A DNA stretch of 64,000 bases, taken from positions 62,001-126,000 of the forward strand of contig NZ_NXLW01000001.1 of assembly GCF_003364265.1 (NCBI RefSeq), given 5' to 3'. The translations under genes were made by a program, and so were the position numbers. Below, piece by piece: positions 10,191-19,218 of this stretch (position 1 is its first letter; every line of letters starts with the position of its first letter). The DNA comes from Helicobacter aurati (GTDB lineage Bacteria > Campylobacterota > Campylobacteria > Campylobacterales > Helicobacteraceae). A model generated the notes under the pieces. It saw only the letters and a list, made by a program, of their open reading frames with translations. It searched no databases and had not been told where the DNA came from.

Positions 10191-11636
10191 TTAAATATTC
10201 TGAACATTTTGCATTTCTTTCAGAATATCAAGTACACATTTCTTGTCGCTAAAAGGAATCTTCGTGTCTTTAAAAATCTGTATCTCCTCATCTCCTTTGC
10301 CTAAGATTAATAGTACAGAATCTCTAGGCAATTCTTGTATCGCACAAGCTATTGCTTCTTTCCTATCAAGAATGATTCTTGTTACAACACTTTTTACATC
10401 GGATAATTCTACACCAACTGCTATTTCTTGAGCGATAAGTGCTGGATTCTCACTCCTGGGATTGTCATTAGTAATATAAATTCGCTTGGCGTAGCTAGCA
10501 GCGCATGCTCCCATTTTTGCACGTTTGCTCTTATCTCTATCTCCGCCAGCACCAAAAACTACACTAATGTCTCGTGTTTTAAATCCTTCAAAAACCTGCT
10601 TCATACCATCAGTCGTATGAGCAAAATCAACAATGATAAGCGGTGATGTACTTACAATTTCCATGCGACCTGCGACACCACCAAAATTTGCAAAAAGATT
10701 ACAAATATCCTGTAAAGATTCTCTAGTGATGATTTTAACGGCTAATAACGCAGCAAGACAGTTGGAGAGATTAAAAAGTCCAAATAAACTTGAGGAAAAG
10801 GTAGCATCTTCTCTATTGATTTTAGCAGAAATATCACGAGAACGACTGCAAAAAGAGGAATCACCCACACTTTCATGATGAATATCCTCCGATTCGCTAG
10901 ATGAAAGCTGTGCTATACGCAGTGTTACTTGAGCAAAAATCCCTTCTTTTAATGAATACGCATTCACAAACAAGTTTCCTTTTGATTCTATACCGTAACT
11001 AAAAACATTCTTTAAAAAACGCATTTTTGCTGCATTTTTTTCATCAAGGTTAATAATCTTTATGCTATCACCTGCTTGCAAGAAACTTAACTTGGTTGCT
11101 ACATAATCTTCCAAAGTTTTATGATAATCTAAATGATCGCTTGTGATATTTGTAAGAATCTTAATAAAAAAATCAAGACCATAAATCCTTTCTTGCTTGA
11201 TCGCATGCGAACTTACTTCCATAATAAAATACTCACAACCCACTCGAACAGCATAATCTATATCCTGATAAAGCTCCAATAATGACGGAGTAGTCAATCC
11301 CTTAGGTTTGATTTGTTTGTCATTCACAAACATACCTCGAGTCCCCAACAAAGCAACTTTATGTCCGCTATCCAAAAGCAAAGAATATATTGCCGCTGCG
11401 GTCGTGGTTTTTCCATTGGTGCCAGTGATACCTATTATCTTAATATTCGTATTGAAATATTGCTTAAGGGAATCTCTTTGTAGAATTGCAATGTGAGGAG
11501 GAAGTTCATGAATAAATCTTTGATTTTGCGGTGTTTGAAGGAAAATATATTCTTTAGAATTGCTATTGCTCTCTTGTAATAGTCGTGTGTCATCTACAAT
11601 TATCGTAGATGACAATGTCTCGCGATAATTATCCAT
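10191..11636 (-). CDS. murE: UDP-MurNAc-L-Ala-D-Glu:meso-diaminopimelate ligase
   Basis: MurE adds meso-DAP to the UDP-MurNAc dipeptide in peptidoglycan synthesis (cytoplasm). The Mur ligase P-loop GITGTNGKTTT is clear, the central domain has TNITSDHLDYHKT, and the C-terminal DNPRSENP segment contains the DNPR motif that reads meso-DAP rather than Lys. I place the start at the ATG at 11636 (MDNYRET, 481 residues). It overlaps the stop of the upstream TPR-like gene by 8 nt (ATGGATAA). The longer open frame would extend back inside that gene and is unlikely. A middle stretch (about residues 215-250) is Ser-rich and variable. Confidence 0.95.
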   Translation of the reverse strand: MDNYRETLSSTIIVDDTRLLQESNSNSKEYIFLQTPQNQRFIHELPPHIAILQRDSLKQYFNTNIKIIGITGTNGKTTTAAAIYSLLLDSGHKVALLGTRGMFVNDKQIKPKGLTTPSLLELYQDIDYAVRVGCEYFIMEVSSHAIKQERIYGLDFFIKILTNITSDHLDYHKTLEDYVATKLSFLQAGDSIKIINLDEKNAAKMRFLKNVFSYGIESKGNLFVNAYSLKEGIFAQVTLRIAQLSSSESEDIHHESVGDSSFCSRSRDISAKINREDATFSSSLFGLFNLSNCLAALLAVKIITRESLQDICNLFANFGGVAGRMEIVSTSPLIIVDFAHTTDGMKQVFEGFKTRDISVVFGAGGDRDKSKRAKMGACAASYAKRIYITNDNPRSENPALIAQEIAVGVELSDVKSVVTRIILDRKEAIACAIQELPRDSVLLILGKGDEEIQIFKDTKIPFSDKKCVLDILKEMQNVQNI

Positions 11637-12354
11637 ATTTTTTCTTAATAGCACCATGAGAAACTTTTTGAGGATTCTTAGAATCTTTACCACTAAAATC
11701 CACCTCTTGAGCCTTTGAGGAATTAGATATTTTTTTGGCAGTTCTATTGTTAATCTTCTTGCTTGCTTCTTCTATTATTGGAATAATATCCATGTCATAA
11801 CGTGAAAGAGAATCAATATAATTAAGCGATATATCCAAATAATCATTTTCAATCAAAAGCAATAAAAATTCGTAAAAATCACCCTTGTGTGTAAAAACAA
11901 TCTTTGTATTGCAACAAAGACTGCTATAAACCTCTTTAAAATCCTTTGTCTTTAGTACTTCTTTAATGTCATTATAATTGATAGCATCATAGCTTTCCAT
12001 CATTGCTTTCCTGCTATCTTGCATTGTTTGTGAAAGGTAATGTGTTTTGTTATCAAATGCCTTTATAAGCTGTAAAATCATTTGTTGTATGCGACCCTTA
12101 TTGGCACGTGGTTCATAAGCTAAGGAACTTTGATAAAATTCATAAATTCCCATCGCCTCTGCTCCAAAATCTAAACCTACATCGGAGAGGTAAAGACCAA
12201 TTTTTGAATCTAAATCGCTTGTATCCAGCCAAAAAGCCTGCTCAAATAAAGCAAAGGCTTCTTTAAATTTTGCTTGAGAAAGATAGAGAGAAGCTTTTCT
12301 TTGCAATAACTTCTTACTTGGAGCATTCAGATTACTTGTATCTATGACTTTCAT
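11629..12354 (-). CDS. TPR-like protein upstream of murE
   Basis: This 241-residue cytoplasmic protein has no signal peptide. The first 60 residues form a TPR-like helical pair (LLQRKASLYLSQAKFKEAF / ALFEQAFWLDTSDLD). The rest is helical with no known motif, and the C-terminus is Lys/Ser-rich (GAIKKKYG). It overlaps murE by 8 nt, so translation is probably coupled, and a similar gene-murE pairing exists in H. pylori by memory. A good AAGGATT ribosome site precedes the ATG. Function is not known; a role beside MurE is only suggested by the coupling. Confidence 0.8.
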   Translation of the reverse strand: MKVIDTSNLNAPSKKLLQRKASLYLSQAKFKEAFALFEQAFWLDTSDLDSKIGLYLSDVGLDFGAEAMGIYEFYQSSLAYEPRANKGRIQQMILQLIKAFDNKTHYLSQTMQDSRKAMMESYDAINYNDIKEVLKTKDFKEVYSSLCCNTKIVFTHKGDFYEFLLLLIENDYLDISLNYIDSLSRYDMDIIPIIEEASKKINNRTAKKISNSSKAQEVDFSGKDSKNPQKVSHGAIKKKYG

Positions 12355-12759
12355 GTTTAATCCTTAGTTATGCTTAATTACTATTAAGAATCCATAAAAT
12401 ACTTGATTGTAACATAATTTTGCAAATTCTCGTTTTCAGAATAATAAATGAACAAATTTTAGCTATTCCTCTCAAAAATAACATAAAGTAAATCATCGAC
12501 ACTGCAATCAATTCTATATCTCTAATTATTTTCTTTAAAAATTGCAAAACTACTTAGTAACTTTATTCACAATAAAACATACTATAATTAAGGTGCTATA
12601 ACTATATACAAAAGAATTTAATAAAAATTACTCAATCATCTATTTTTAATCGCTACCTTATATAATATTTAAGCGAATAATTACTCCCTAATATCCTAAA
12701 AACTTTCAAGTCCCAATAAGAATCCTCCATTAATTTTTTGTGTTTTCTAACACATTAAG
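12355..12759. other. 400-nt intergenic region, no gene seen
   Basis: AT-rich sequence between the TPR-like gene and the YqeY gene. Near the YqeY stop there is a small hairpin (GTGTT / AACAC, about 12737-12751). Several TATAAT-like strings occur but none is well placed for a neighbouring gene. No open frame with a ribosome site and no tRNA was found. Confidence 0.5.
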
Positions 12760-13206
12760 CTAGCCTAGTAATGCTTTTGCCATTTCTGCAATCCTTTTGC
12801 CTGTCGCTACTGAAGAGAGTGATTTAGCTTCTGCCATAACCTTACCTATGTCCTTAGAATCCTTTGCCTGTACTTTCACAATAATATCGCGCAAACAAGA
12901 TTCTAGCTCCGCATCATCTAATTGTTTGGGGAGATAGTGCATTATCAGATTAATTTCATACATTTCTTTCTCGGATAAATCCAATCTTCCAGCTTTATCA
13001 TAGCTTTCTTTCGCATCTTCCCGTTGTTTCAACGCCGTTTTAAGAATCTGTATGCAATCCTCATTGCTCAATGTGATACGTTTATCAACTTCAACTTGCT
13101 TCATAGCAGAATGCAATGTTCGAAGAGCATCTCGCTTGACCGTGTCTTGTGCTTTCATGGCTTGTTTAATATCATTTAAAAGTTGTTCTTTGATAGAAAT
13201 ATCCAT
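12760..13206 (-). CDS. GatB/YqeY domain protein
   Basis: This 148-residue protein is a stand-alone YqeY, related to the C-terminal tRNA-binding tail of GatB in the Asp/Glu-tRNA amidotransferase. The family pattern is visible: KEQLLNDIKQAMKAQD, DALRTLHSAMKQVEVD, then the YLPKQLDD hinge and the C-terminal DIGKVMAEAKS...GKRIAEMAKALLG. I take the ATG at 13206 because AAGGA sits 7 nt before it; the ORF can be extended by seven codons, but without a ribosome site. It diverges from flgH over 68 nt. The exact role of free-standing YqeY is not settled. Confidence 0.9.
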   Translation of the reverse strand: MDISIKEQLLNDIKQAMKAQDTVKRDALRTLHSAMKQVEVDKRITLSNEDCIQILKTALKQREDAKESYDKAGRLDLSEKEMYEINLIMHYLPKQLDDAELESCLRDIIVKVQAKDSKDIGKVMAEAKSLSSVATGKRIAEMAKALLG

Positions 13207-13250
13207 TAATTGTCCTTCTTGAATCATAGGAATATAATTTGCTTGGATTA

Positions 13251-13256
13251 TACAAT
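13251..13256 (+). promoter_or_regulatory. -10 box of flgH
   Basis: TACAAT within TATACAAT lies 18 nt before the chosen flgH ATG in the gap shared with the divergent yqeY gene. A TATAAT at 13233-13238 is a second candidate. Confidence 0.4.
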
Positions 13257-13274
13257 TTTTACTAAAGGATGAGT

Positions 13275-13985
13275 ATGAAAAAGATAAGTTTTCAATGGTT
13301 CTTGCCTCTTTTATTGCTCAATGCACTCTACGGTTATGAACCAGAAATTGACATGAATCCTCCAGATTATGTAAATGATATGCCATCAAAGGATTTCGTA
13401 CCAGAGTTTTCAAGACCAGGCTCTCTATTTGGACAAGGAGAAAGACCATTATTTGCCGATAGACGAGCCATGCGAGTGGATGATTTAATCACAATAAAAA
13501 TCAAAGAAAATATCACGAATGATTTCAAAATGGACAAAAAATATAACGGTAGTAGTGGAGGCAACATAACTCCGCCGCAACTTACCTATAATGGACAAGA
13601 TGCCCAACAGCAAGCAAACACACAATATCTTAACGATCAAGTCAATTACACTCTTAGTAAACCAAATAATGCAACCAACTTTCAAGGCGGTGGTACATAT
13701 TCACAAGCACAGAATCTTGCTTTTACTCTCACTGCCAGGATTCTCAAAGTTATGGAAAACGGTAATTATTTCATTTATGGCAAACAAGAAATGCTTATTA
13801 ATGGAGAAAAGCAGATTCTACAAGTTAGCGGCGTTATTCGTCCTTACGATATTCAGCGCGATAATAGCATAGAATCACAATATATTGCGGATAGCAAAAT
13901 TTCGCTAGTTAGTGTAGGGAAAATTTCAGACACACTCAACAAAAAACCCACAACAGATGCTGTTGAATCAAACTGGCCATACTAA
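13275..13985 (+). CDS. flgH: flagellar L-ring protein FlgH
   Basis: FlgH forms the outer-membrane L ring around the flagellar rod. The 236-residue product has a signal peptide ending near NALYG|Y and the family core: GSLFGQGERPLFADRRAMRVDDLITIKIKE, a Gly/Asn-rich loop, then ARILKVMENGNYFIYGKQEM and GEKQILQVSGVIRPYDI. The usual lipobox Cys is absent, as recalled for the H. pylori protein, so the ring may not be lipidated here. I use the ATG at 13275, 5 nt after AAAGGA, rather than the one two codons earlier. No other ring genes are adjacent, which fits scattered Helicobacter flagellar loci. Confidence 0.95.
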   Translation: MKKISFQWFLPLLLLNALYGYEPEIDMNPPDYVNDMPSKDFVPEFSRPGSLFGQGERPLFADRRAMRVDDLITIKIKENITNDFKMDKKYNGSSGGNITPPQLTYNGQDAQQQANTQYLNDQVNYTLSKPNNATNFQGGGTYSQAQNLAFTLTARILKVMENGNYFIYGKQEMLINGEKQILQVSGVIRPYDIQRDNSIESQYIADSKISLVSVGKISDTLNKKPTTDAVESNWPY

Positions 13986-14327
13986 TGGCAAAAGTTTTGC
14001 GAAAACAAAACAAATGCTTCAGAGTCAAAAACTACTCTTGCAAAGCCACAGAATAATTTCTTGAAGCATTTCTCCAAATATATTTTTCTGGAGACGGTGC
14101 CATTCCACATAATCATAATTGCCTGTAATAATTCTCTCTTCTTTATATTAAGAACGTTTGGTGCGAACAAGCAGCCTGTGTTGCATATATTACACAATAC
14201 TCGGATTATTTTGCTCAATTTATATAATTCTTTAAGCTATATAAGTTAAAAAAACTCTATAATAAGCAACAACCATTTATCTAAGCAACAAAGTTGCATA
14301 AATCACGATTCTTTAAAGGGGATAATT
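13986..14327. other. intergenic leader before the TonB receptor
   Basis: This 342-nt stretch has no convincing gene. It holds a small hairpin CTCCA / TGGAG around 14081-14102, the receptor -10 box, and a tight GCAAC-AAA-GTTGC hairpin at 14285-14297 inside the presumed 5' leader. A minus-strand open frame at 13982-14218 overlaps the flgH stop and lacks a ribosome site and family resemblance. Confidence 0.45.
14258..14263 (+). promoter_or_regulatory. -10 box of the TonB-dependent receptor
   Basis: A perfect TATAAT is placed 64 nt before the receptor ATG. The predicted leader contains the GCAAC/GTTGC hairpin (14285-14297). No Fur or NikR consensus is recognised. Confidence 0.45.
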
Positions 14328-16691
14328 ATGAACAAAATATTAATACTTCCATTGATATTTTCACAAGCAGTATTCGCTCTTGATTCTGATACCAATAACG
14401 TACAGCAAAATAATTCTACACAGAAACAAAGCAATATAACATCTAAACACTCCTGGCTCCTTGATAATCTTATAGCAACAGGATCGCCCCTTGCAAGCGA
14501 TACTTCTAAAATACCTGGCAATGTATCCACTGTTGATAAAGAACATATTACACAACTGCCCAATCAAAAAGCGGCAGATATTGTTAAAAAATTAGCAGGC
14601 GTGACTGTACAAAGAGATGTAGGCTTTAATCCACGTCCGGCAATCAAAATACGCGGCATTAATTACGGGACACTCATTATGCTTGATGATGTGATTCTTA
14701 GTGATTTAGAAGGAGAAAATAGAATCCTTAATCAAATTTCGCTCTATGATATCGAACGCGTTGAAGTCGCACGTGGAGCATTCTCTAGCCTCTATGGTAC
14801 AAACGCTATGGGCGGAGTAATCAATTTTATTACATCAATGCCTACCACTTTGCAATTAGAAGCAATCGCAGGATATGGCAGTGAATTTCAAGAAAATACT
14901 GCTGATAAAAACACCTTAAGATTCTATGCAAGCATTGGAAATGCCTTTTTGAACAAAAGACTACGTACAAAAATAAGCGGTAGCTTCAATAGTAGCGAAG
15001 GCTATGCAAGTTTCCCTACTTATCCTAATATCGCGGGGAGTCCCGATAACAGTGTCTCTATCACACAAACGGGTTGGTTTACCGACAAAGAGGGAAGAAA
15101 AATCATAGGAGATGGAGGCAGGAGGGACACTACAATTTGGGACATGCGAGCAAAGGCTGAATACGACACTGGTGATACAGGAATGCTTAGTGGAATGTTT
15201 AGCATTTCCAACCATAGCTATGATTTCAAAAACTTCACAAGTTATTTACGTGATAGTAACGGCAATGTAGTGGATAAAGTGAATGGTAAAGATTATTTCG
15301 TAGGTTCAGGCTGGGGAGGCATGGGTAGCTACACACATATTTTAGGTAATTTATCCTATCAACATGAATTTGATGAATCTTTCCTCAAGGTTTCACTCTC
15401 CACAGTGAATCTCCTAAGCTTTTGGCAAGACGCAGACAACAATAACGGTGGTGATAGATTCGGCGGTGCTGGCACAAGTCAAGACATCAATACCTCTAGT
15501 AATTATTTAGATATTCTTTATAATTTCTCCATAAATGACAAGCATTCCCTAGCAACAGCCTTGCAATTTCGTTACCTCTATTTACTACAAGAAAACTATC
15601 AACTCACAAATTGGCGACAAGACTCTAATCTCTTAGGATTGCCCGCTCTTCCCAATCGGCAGGGAAAATCTACGCGCGCCTATGGTTCTCATGCTGTGGT
15701 TGCCTCAACATACGCAAACATCAGTTCACAATGGTTAGATAATCTCTCTACAAATCTTGGGCTTCGCTATGACTATTGGCAGAATTTCCGTTCGTTTGCG
15801 AGAGGAGATTCGCTCAATGTGAATCCAGATTCTAAGCCTTTGCAAACTTCACAATTCAGTCCAAAAGCCTCAATAAACTACAATATTTTCCCTTTTTGGC
15901 TTCTGAGAGCAGGGATTGGTTCAGGATTTAGAATGCCCACTCTACGTGAAGCCTACCCGCCAAACTCTCATGGAATCTGGCAAGCGAATGCAGATTTAAA
16001 GCCAGAAGTTGGGATAAGCTTTGAAGTAGGTAGCGAATTACGGAATCAATATATCGATTTAAGCATTTATTACTTCCAAACGGAGCTCTTTGATATGATA
16101 TATCGTTCAGGCGCGGGTACACAGGCTAATCCTAGAATCTTTAGAAACGCAGGATACGGACGCATTAACGGAGTGGAAGTAAGCGTTGCGATTCCTATTT
16201 ATGATATGGGGAATTGGGGCAGTCTCAATATCGAAGGCAATTACACACTGACAAACGCAAAAGTACTCAAAAACAACGCAGATACTAATAGCATAGGCAA
16301 ACAACTCCCGGAAGTTCCACTGCATGTAGGCAATATTGCCTTGCACTTACTTCCCGCAAAGACATTTACTTCTAGCAAAAAATCTCAAATCATAGACAAA
16401 GAAGGAACGACACAAAAGCCCCCTTATCGCAGTGGATTATATATGAGTATATGGGCATATTTCACTTCGGCATTTTTTGATGATTCAAACAATTCCCCCG
16501 TATTATCCCAAACATTCGGACATCATGAGGCACAATTCACTTTGAATACAAAAGTGGGCTATCTCTTTGATAAGGGATTAGATCTCTCTGCGCAGTTTCT
16601 CAATATCACAAACAATCGTTATTATGACTTCTATCGCGTAGCTGGAGCGAGTTTCTACATTCAAGCACGATATAAATGGGGAAAAGCCTAG
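14328..16691 (+). CDS. TonB-dependent outer membrane receptor
   Basis: This 787-residue protein is a ligand-gated outer-membrane porin driven by TonB-ExbBD, probably for iron complexes or another scarce ligand. It has a signal peptide (cleavage near VFA|LDS), a TonB-box-like stretch, the plug domain (about residues 55-165, with QLPNQKAADIVKKLAGVTVQRD, RGINYGTLIMLDDV and VEVARGAFSSLYGTNAMGGVINF) and a 22-strand-type barrel ending YIQARYKWGKA. The plug resembles the BtuB/CirA class. The substrate cannot be read from sequence. It has its own -10 box upstream and no transport genes beside it. Confidence 0.92.
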   Translation: MNKILILPLIFSQAVFALDSDTNNVQQNNSTQKQSNITSKHSWLLDNLIATGSPLASDTSKIPGNVSTVDKEHITQLPNQKAADIVKKLAGVTVQRDVGFNPRPAIKIRGINYGTLIMLDDVILSDLEGENRILNQISLYDIERVEVARGAFSSLYGTNAMGGVINFITSMPTTLQLEAIAGYGSEFQENTADKNTLRFYASIGNAFLNKRLRTKISGSFNSSEGYASFPTYPNIAGSPDNSVSITQTGWFTDKEGRKIIGDGGRRDTTIWDMRAKAEYDTGDTGMLSGMFSISNHSYDFKNFTSYLRDSNGNVVDKVNGKDYFVGSGWGGMGSYTHILGNLSYQHEFDESFLKVSLSTVNLLSFWQDADNNNGGDRFGGAGTSQDINTSSNYLDILYNFSINDKHSLATALQFRYLYLLQENYQLTNWRQDSNLLGLPALPNRQGKSTRAYGSHAVVASTYANISSQWLDNLSTNLGLRYDYWQNFRSFARGDSLNVNPDSKPLQTSQFSPKASINYNIFPFWLLRAGIGSGFRMPTLREAYPPNSHGIWQANADLKPEVGISFEVGSELRNQYIDLSIYYFQTELFDMIYRSGAGTQANPRIFRNAGYGRINGVEVSVAIPIYDMGNWGSLNIEGNYTLTNAKVLKNNADTNSIGKQLPEVPLHVGNIALHLLPAKTFTSSKKSQIIDKEGTTQKPPYRSGLYMSIWAYFTSAFFDDSNNSPVLSQTFGHHEAQFTLNTKVGYLFDKGLDLSAQFLNITNNRYYDFYRVAGASFYIQARYKWGKA

Positions 16692-16802
16692 CTCTCTTAA
16701 GAACAACAAATGGAATGAAACACAATGATTCTATTTAATCGATTGATTCCATGCTACAATCACAGATAAATTCTGCTAATAAATTTCATAAAGAGCAAAA
16801 TT

Positions 16803-17878
16803 ATGTCCAGAGTTAATAACACAAATTTACACGAAGCAAGAGTGAACAAAAAAGATGAATTTTACACACAATTAAGCGATATAGAAAATGAATTAAAGCA
16901 CTATAAACAGCATTTTAAAGATAAAATTGTGCTATGTAATTGCGATGACCCAGAATATAGTAACTTTCATCGATACTTTCGCCTAAATTTCTTAGAGCTT
17001 GGATTAAAAAAGCTGATTACGACACATTATAAAGGCGATGGGGGAGCAAGCTATGCAAACATTCTTACGCGTGAAATGGTAGAGAAAGATAGGGATTATA
17101 TTAATCTTAGCGTATTTGATAAAAGCGTGGTTTGTGGCTCACAAACCACGAAACACGAAACACGAAACACGAAACACGAAACACGAAACACGAAACACGA
17201 AACACGAAACATCGCTCGCAGATAACACATAAAAATGAATTTATTAAAAACCCTAAGCTTACTCCCTTAAAAGAAAATGGTGATTTTAGAAGTAATGAAT
17301 GCCTAGCACTCCTTCAACAAAGCGATATAGTCGTAACAAACCCGCCCTTTTCACTATTCCGAGAATATGTCGCAAAGCTGATTGAATATCAAAAGAAATT
17401 TTTAATCATTGGGAACTTACACGCAATCACTTACAAGGACTTCTTCCCGTATCTCAAGGACAATAAAATTTGGCAAGGATACACACATCCTAAGCTTTTC
17501 TTAGATGTCAATACAGGAACAAAAGAAGCATTCAAGCTCTTTGGTAATATTGGTTGGTATACTAACTTAGCCATTAAAAAGCGAAGTGAAATTCTAGAAA
17601 CTATCCATACTTACGCAAAAAATCCCGAGAAATATCCCAAATATGATAATTATGATGCAATCAATATTAATAAAACCAATGAGATTCCTATGGACTATGA
17701 AGGAGTGATGGGCGTACCTGTAACTTTCCTTGACAAGCATAATCCAGAGCAATTTGAGATTTTGGGAATCGATAGATATATAAAAAATAATCCAAATTAT
17801 GGAAGGCGCTTTAAAATAAATAATAAAGAAATCTATGCCAGAATCCTTATTCGCAGAATCATGAACAAAAGGGAATAG
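16803..17878 (+). pseudogene. EcoRI-type adenine DNA methyltransferase, phase-OFF
   Basis: The gene is intact apart from a switchable frame. The first frame (16803-17225) encodes 140 residues matching the N-terminal half of EcoRI-family N6-adenine methyltransferases (KKDEFYTQLSDIENELKHY, NCDDPEYSNFHRYF). It then enters a 7-nt repeat array and stops. The second frame, from about 17132 to 17878, carries the catalytic VVTNPPF motif and the rest of the family domain (TYKDFFPYLKD, GNIGWYTNL, GVPVTFLDKHNPEQF). With nine repeats the halves are out of frame. They join when the copy number is 7, 10 or 13, giving about 360 residues at ten. Without the first part, the second has no proper start (only a TTG). 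A DUF262-HNH gene follows. Confidence 0.9.
17148..17210 (+). repeat. heptanucleotide array (ACGAAAC) x9 in the methyltransferase gene
   Basis: Nine perfect tandem copies of ACGAAAC, preceded by one degenerate unit (ACAAACC, 17141-17147). Because 7 is not a multiple of 3, each gain or loss shifts the frame. In protein the array reads as KHETRNT repeats. It lies between the substrate/cofactor N-terminal region and the NPPF motif, at about residues 116-136. Confidence 0.97.
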
Positions 17879-17933
17879 CAGTCAATTTGCATTTGTCATA
17901 TTGCAAATGTAAGCTAAGAGATTACTCTATTGA

Positions 17934-18032
17934 GCCTTAAACAAAAAGCTTTATGAAGGATTGATAAAAGACAGATTAACGGTAGTGGGCTTGTTAGATT
18001 CACTAAGTATCTCTCATGCTTTGCGAAAGTAA
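17934..18032 (+). pseudogene. short coding-like fragment between methyltransferase and nuclease
   Basis: An open stretch of 32 codons without ATG reads ALNKKLYEGLIKDRL-TVVGLLDSLSISHALRK and ends at TAA. Its composition is protein-like, but no family was recognised. It may be the last piece of a lost gene or chance. A small hairpin (CATTTG / CAAATG) lies upstream at about 17890-17909. Confidence 0.25.
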
Positions 18033-18072
18033 GCCTCTATCAAAAAACAATCATAATATGTTAAGGAAAATC

Positions 18073-19218
18073 ATGCAAATACAAGAATATAAAATCAAAA
18101 TTAGGGATTTAGTGCAAGGATATAGCAGAGATGAAGAAAGTGATGAAGTCGTAGCGTATGCAAGTGAAGATTCAAAAGCAAGGCTTAATATCCGCCCCAA
18201 ATACCAAAGAGAATTTGTCTATAAGGATAAACAAAGAAATGCGGTGATTGAAACAATATTTAAAGGTTTTCCTTTAAACACAATGTATTGGGCAAAGAAT
18301 ACAGAATCTAGCGCGGAATACGAATACGAAGTACTCGATGGACAACAAAGAACTATAAGTATTTGTGAATATTATAAAGGCGATTTCTCAGTCAATGAGA
18401 TTTATTTTGGAAATTTACCAAAGGATAAGAAGGAAGCATTCTTAGACTATGAATTGATAATTTATATATGTCTAGGAAGTGATAGCCAGAAGTTAGAATG
18501 GTTTAGAGTTATCAATATTTCTGGAGAGAAACTCACAGAACAAGAATTACGTAATGCCATCTATGCAAGCGCATGGTTAAGCGATGCCAAAAGGCGATTC
18601 TCTAAGAAAAACTCCTTATGTGAGCAAAAAGGAGGTAAATATCTCAAAGGTTCGAGCATTAGACAGGAATTTTTAGAGACAGTCCTTGCATGGAAAGCAG
18701 ACAAAAGGGAAGACAAAGCGATATGTGAATATATGGCAAAGAGCGCGCAAGATTCCAAAAATGCTGATAAGCTGTGGTTTTACTTCAATAATGTCATAGA
18801 TTGGATAGAGGCAAAATTCCCTAAATATCGCAAAGAAATGAAAGGTTTAGAATGGGGGCTACTCTATAATGCCTATAAAGATAAAGAACTTGATAAGGAC
18901 GAGCTAGAAGAACAAATAAGCGCGCTTATGCAAAATAATGAGGTACAAAAGAAAAGTGGAATCTATGCCTATCTCTTAAGTGAAAATGAGAAATTCTTAA
19001 ATTTAAGAAGCTTTGATGATACGATAAAAAGAGAAGTCTATGAGGCGCAAGGAGGAAAATGCGCCAACCCTAAATGCCCGCATAAAAAGAGGATTTTTGA
19101 AATCAATGAAATGGAGGCTGACCATATTATACCTTGGAGTAAGGGAGGTAAAACGCAAAAGACAAATTGTCAAATGCTTTGTCGTGAATGTAATAGGGTT
19201 AAAAGTGCAAAAGCATAG
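18073..19218 (+). CDS. DUF262 (ParB-like) and HNH nuclease fusion
   Basis: This 381-residue protein combines an N-terminal DUF262/ParB-like domain (about residues 1-190) and a C-terminal HNH endonuclease (about 325-381). DUF262 is shown by RPKYQREFVYKDKQRNAVIE and the hallmark DGQQRT motif. The HNH has EADHIIPWSKGGKTQKTNCQ plus two Cys pairs (CANPKC and CREC) for zinc. DUF262 proteins include type IV and phage-defence nucleases such as GmrS, BrxU and SspE (family knowledge). I use the ATG at 18073, 5 nt after AAGGA; the ORF can be read from 18016, but without a ribosome site. It lies 195 nt after the phase-variable methyltransferase. Whether it cuts modified or unmodified DNA is unknown. Confidence 0.88.
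   Translation: MQIQEYKIKIRDLVQGYSRDEESDEVVAYASEDSKARLNIRPKYQREFVYKDKQRNAVIETIFKGFPLNTMYWAKNTESSAEYEYEVLDGQQRTISICEYYKGDFSVNEIYFGNLPKDKKEAFLDYELIIYICLGSDSQKLEWFRVINISGEKLTEQELRNAIYASAWLSDAKRRFSKKNSLCEQKGGKYLKGSSIRQEFLETVLAWKADKREDKAICEYMAKSAQDSKNADKLWFYFNNVIDWIEAKFPKYRKEMKGLEWGLLYNAYKDKELDKDELEEQISALMQNNEVQKKSGIYAYLLSENEKFLNLRSFDDTIKREVYEAQGGKCANPKCPHKKRIFEINEMEADHIIPWSKGGKTQKTNCQMLCRECNRVKSAKA

Noticed and set aside
13982-14218. 78-codon minus-strand frame between flgH and the TonB receptor
   Set aside because: It overlaps the flgH stop and has no ribosome site or recognisable family; the region holds regulatory sequence.
17148-17210. CRISPR-like short repeats
   Set aside because: The array is contiguous 7-nt units without spacers, inside a methyltransferase gene.
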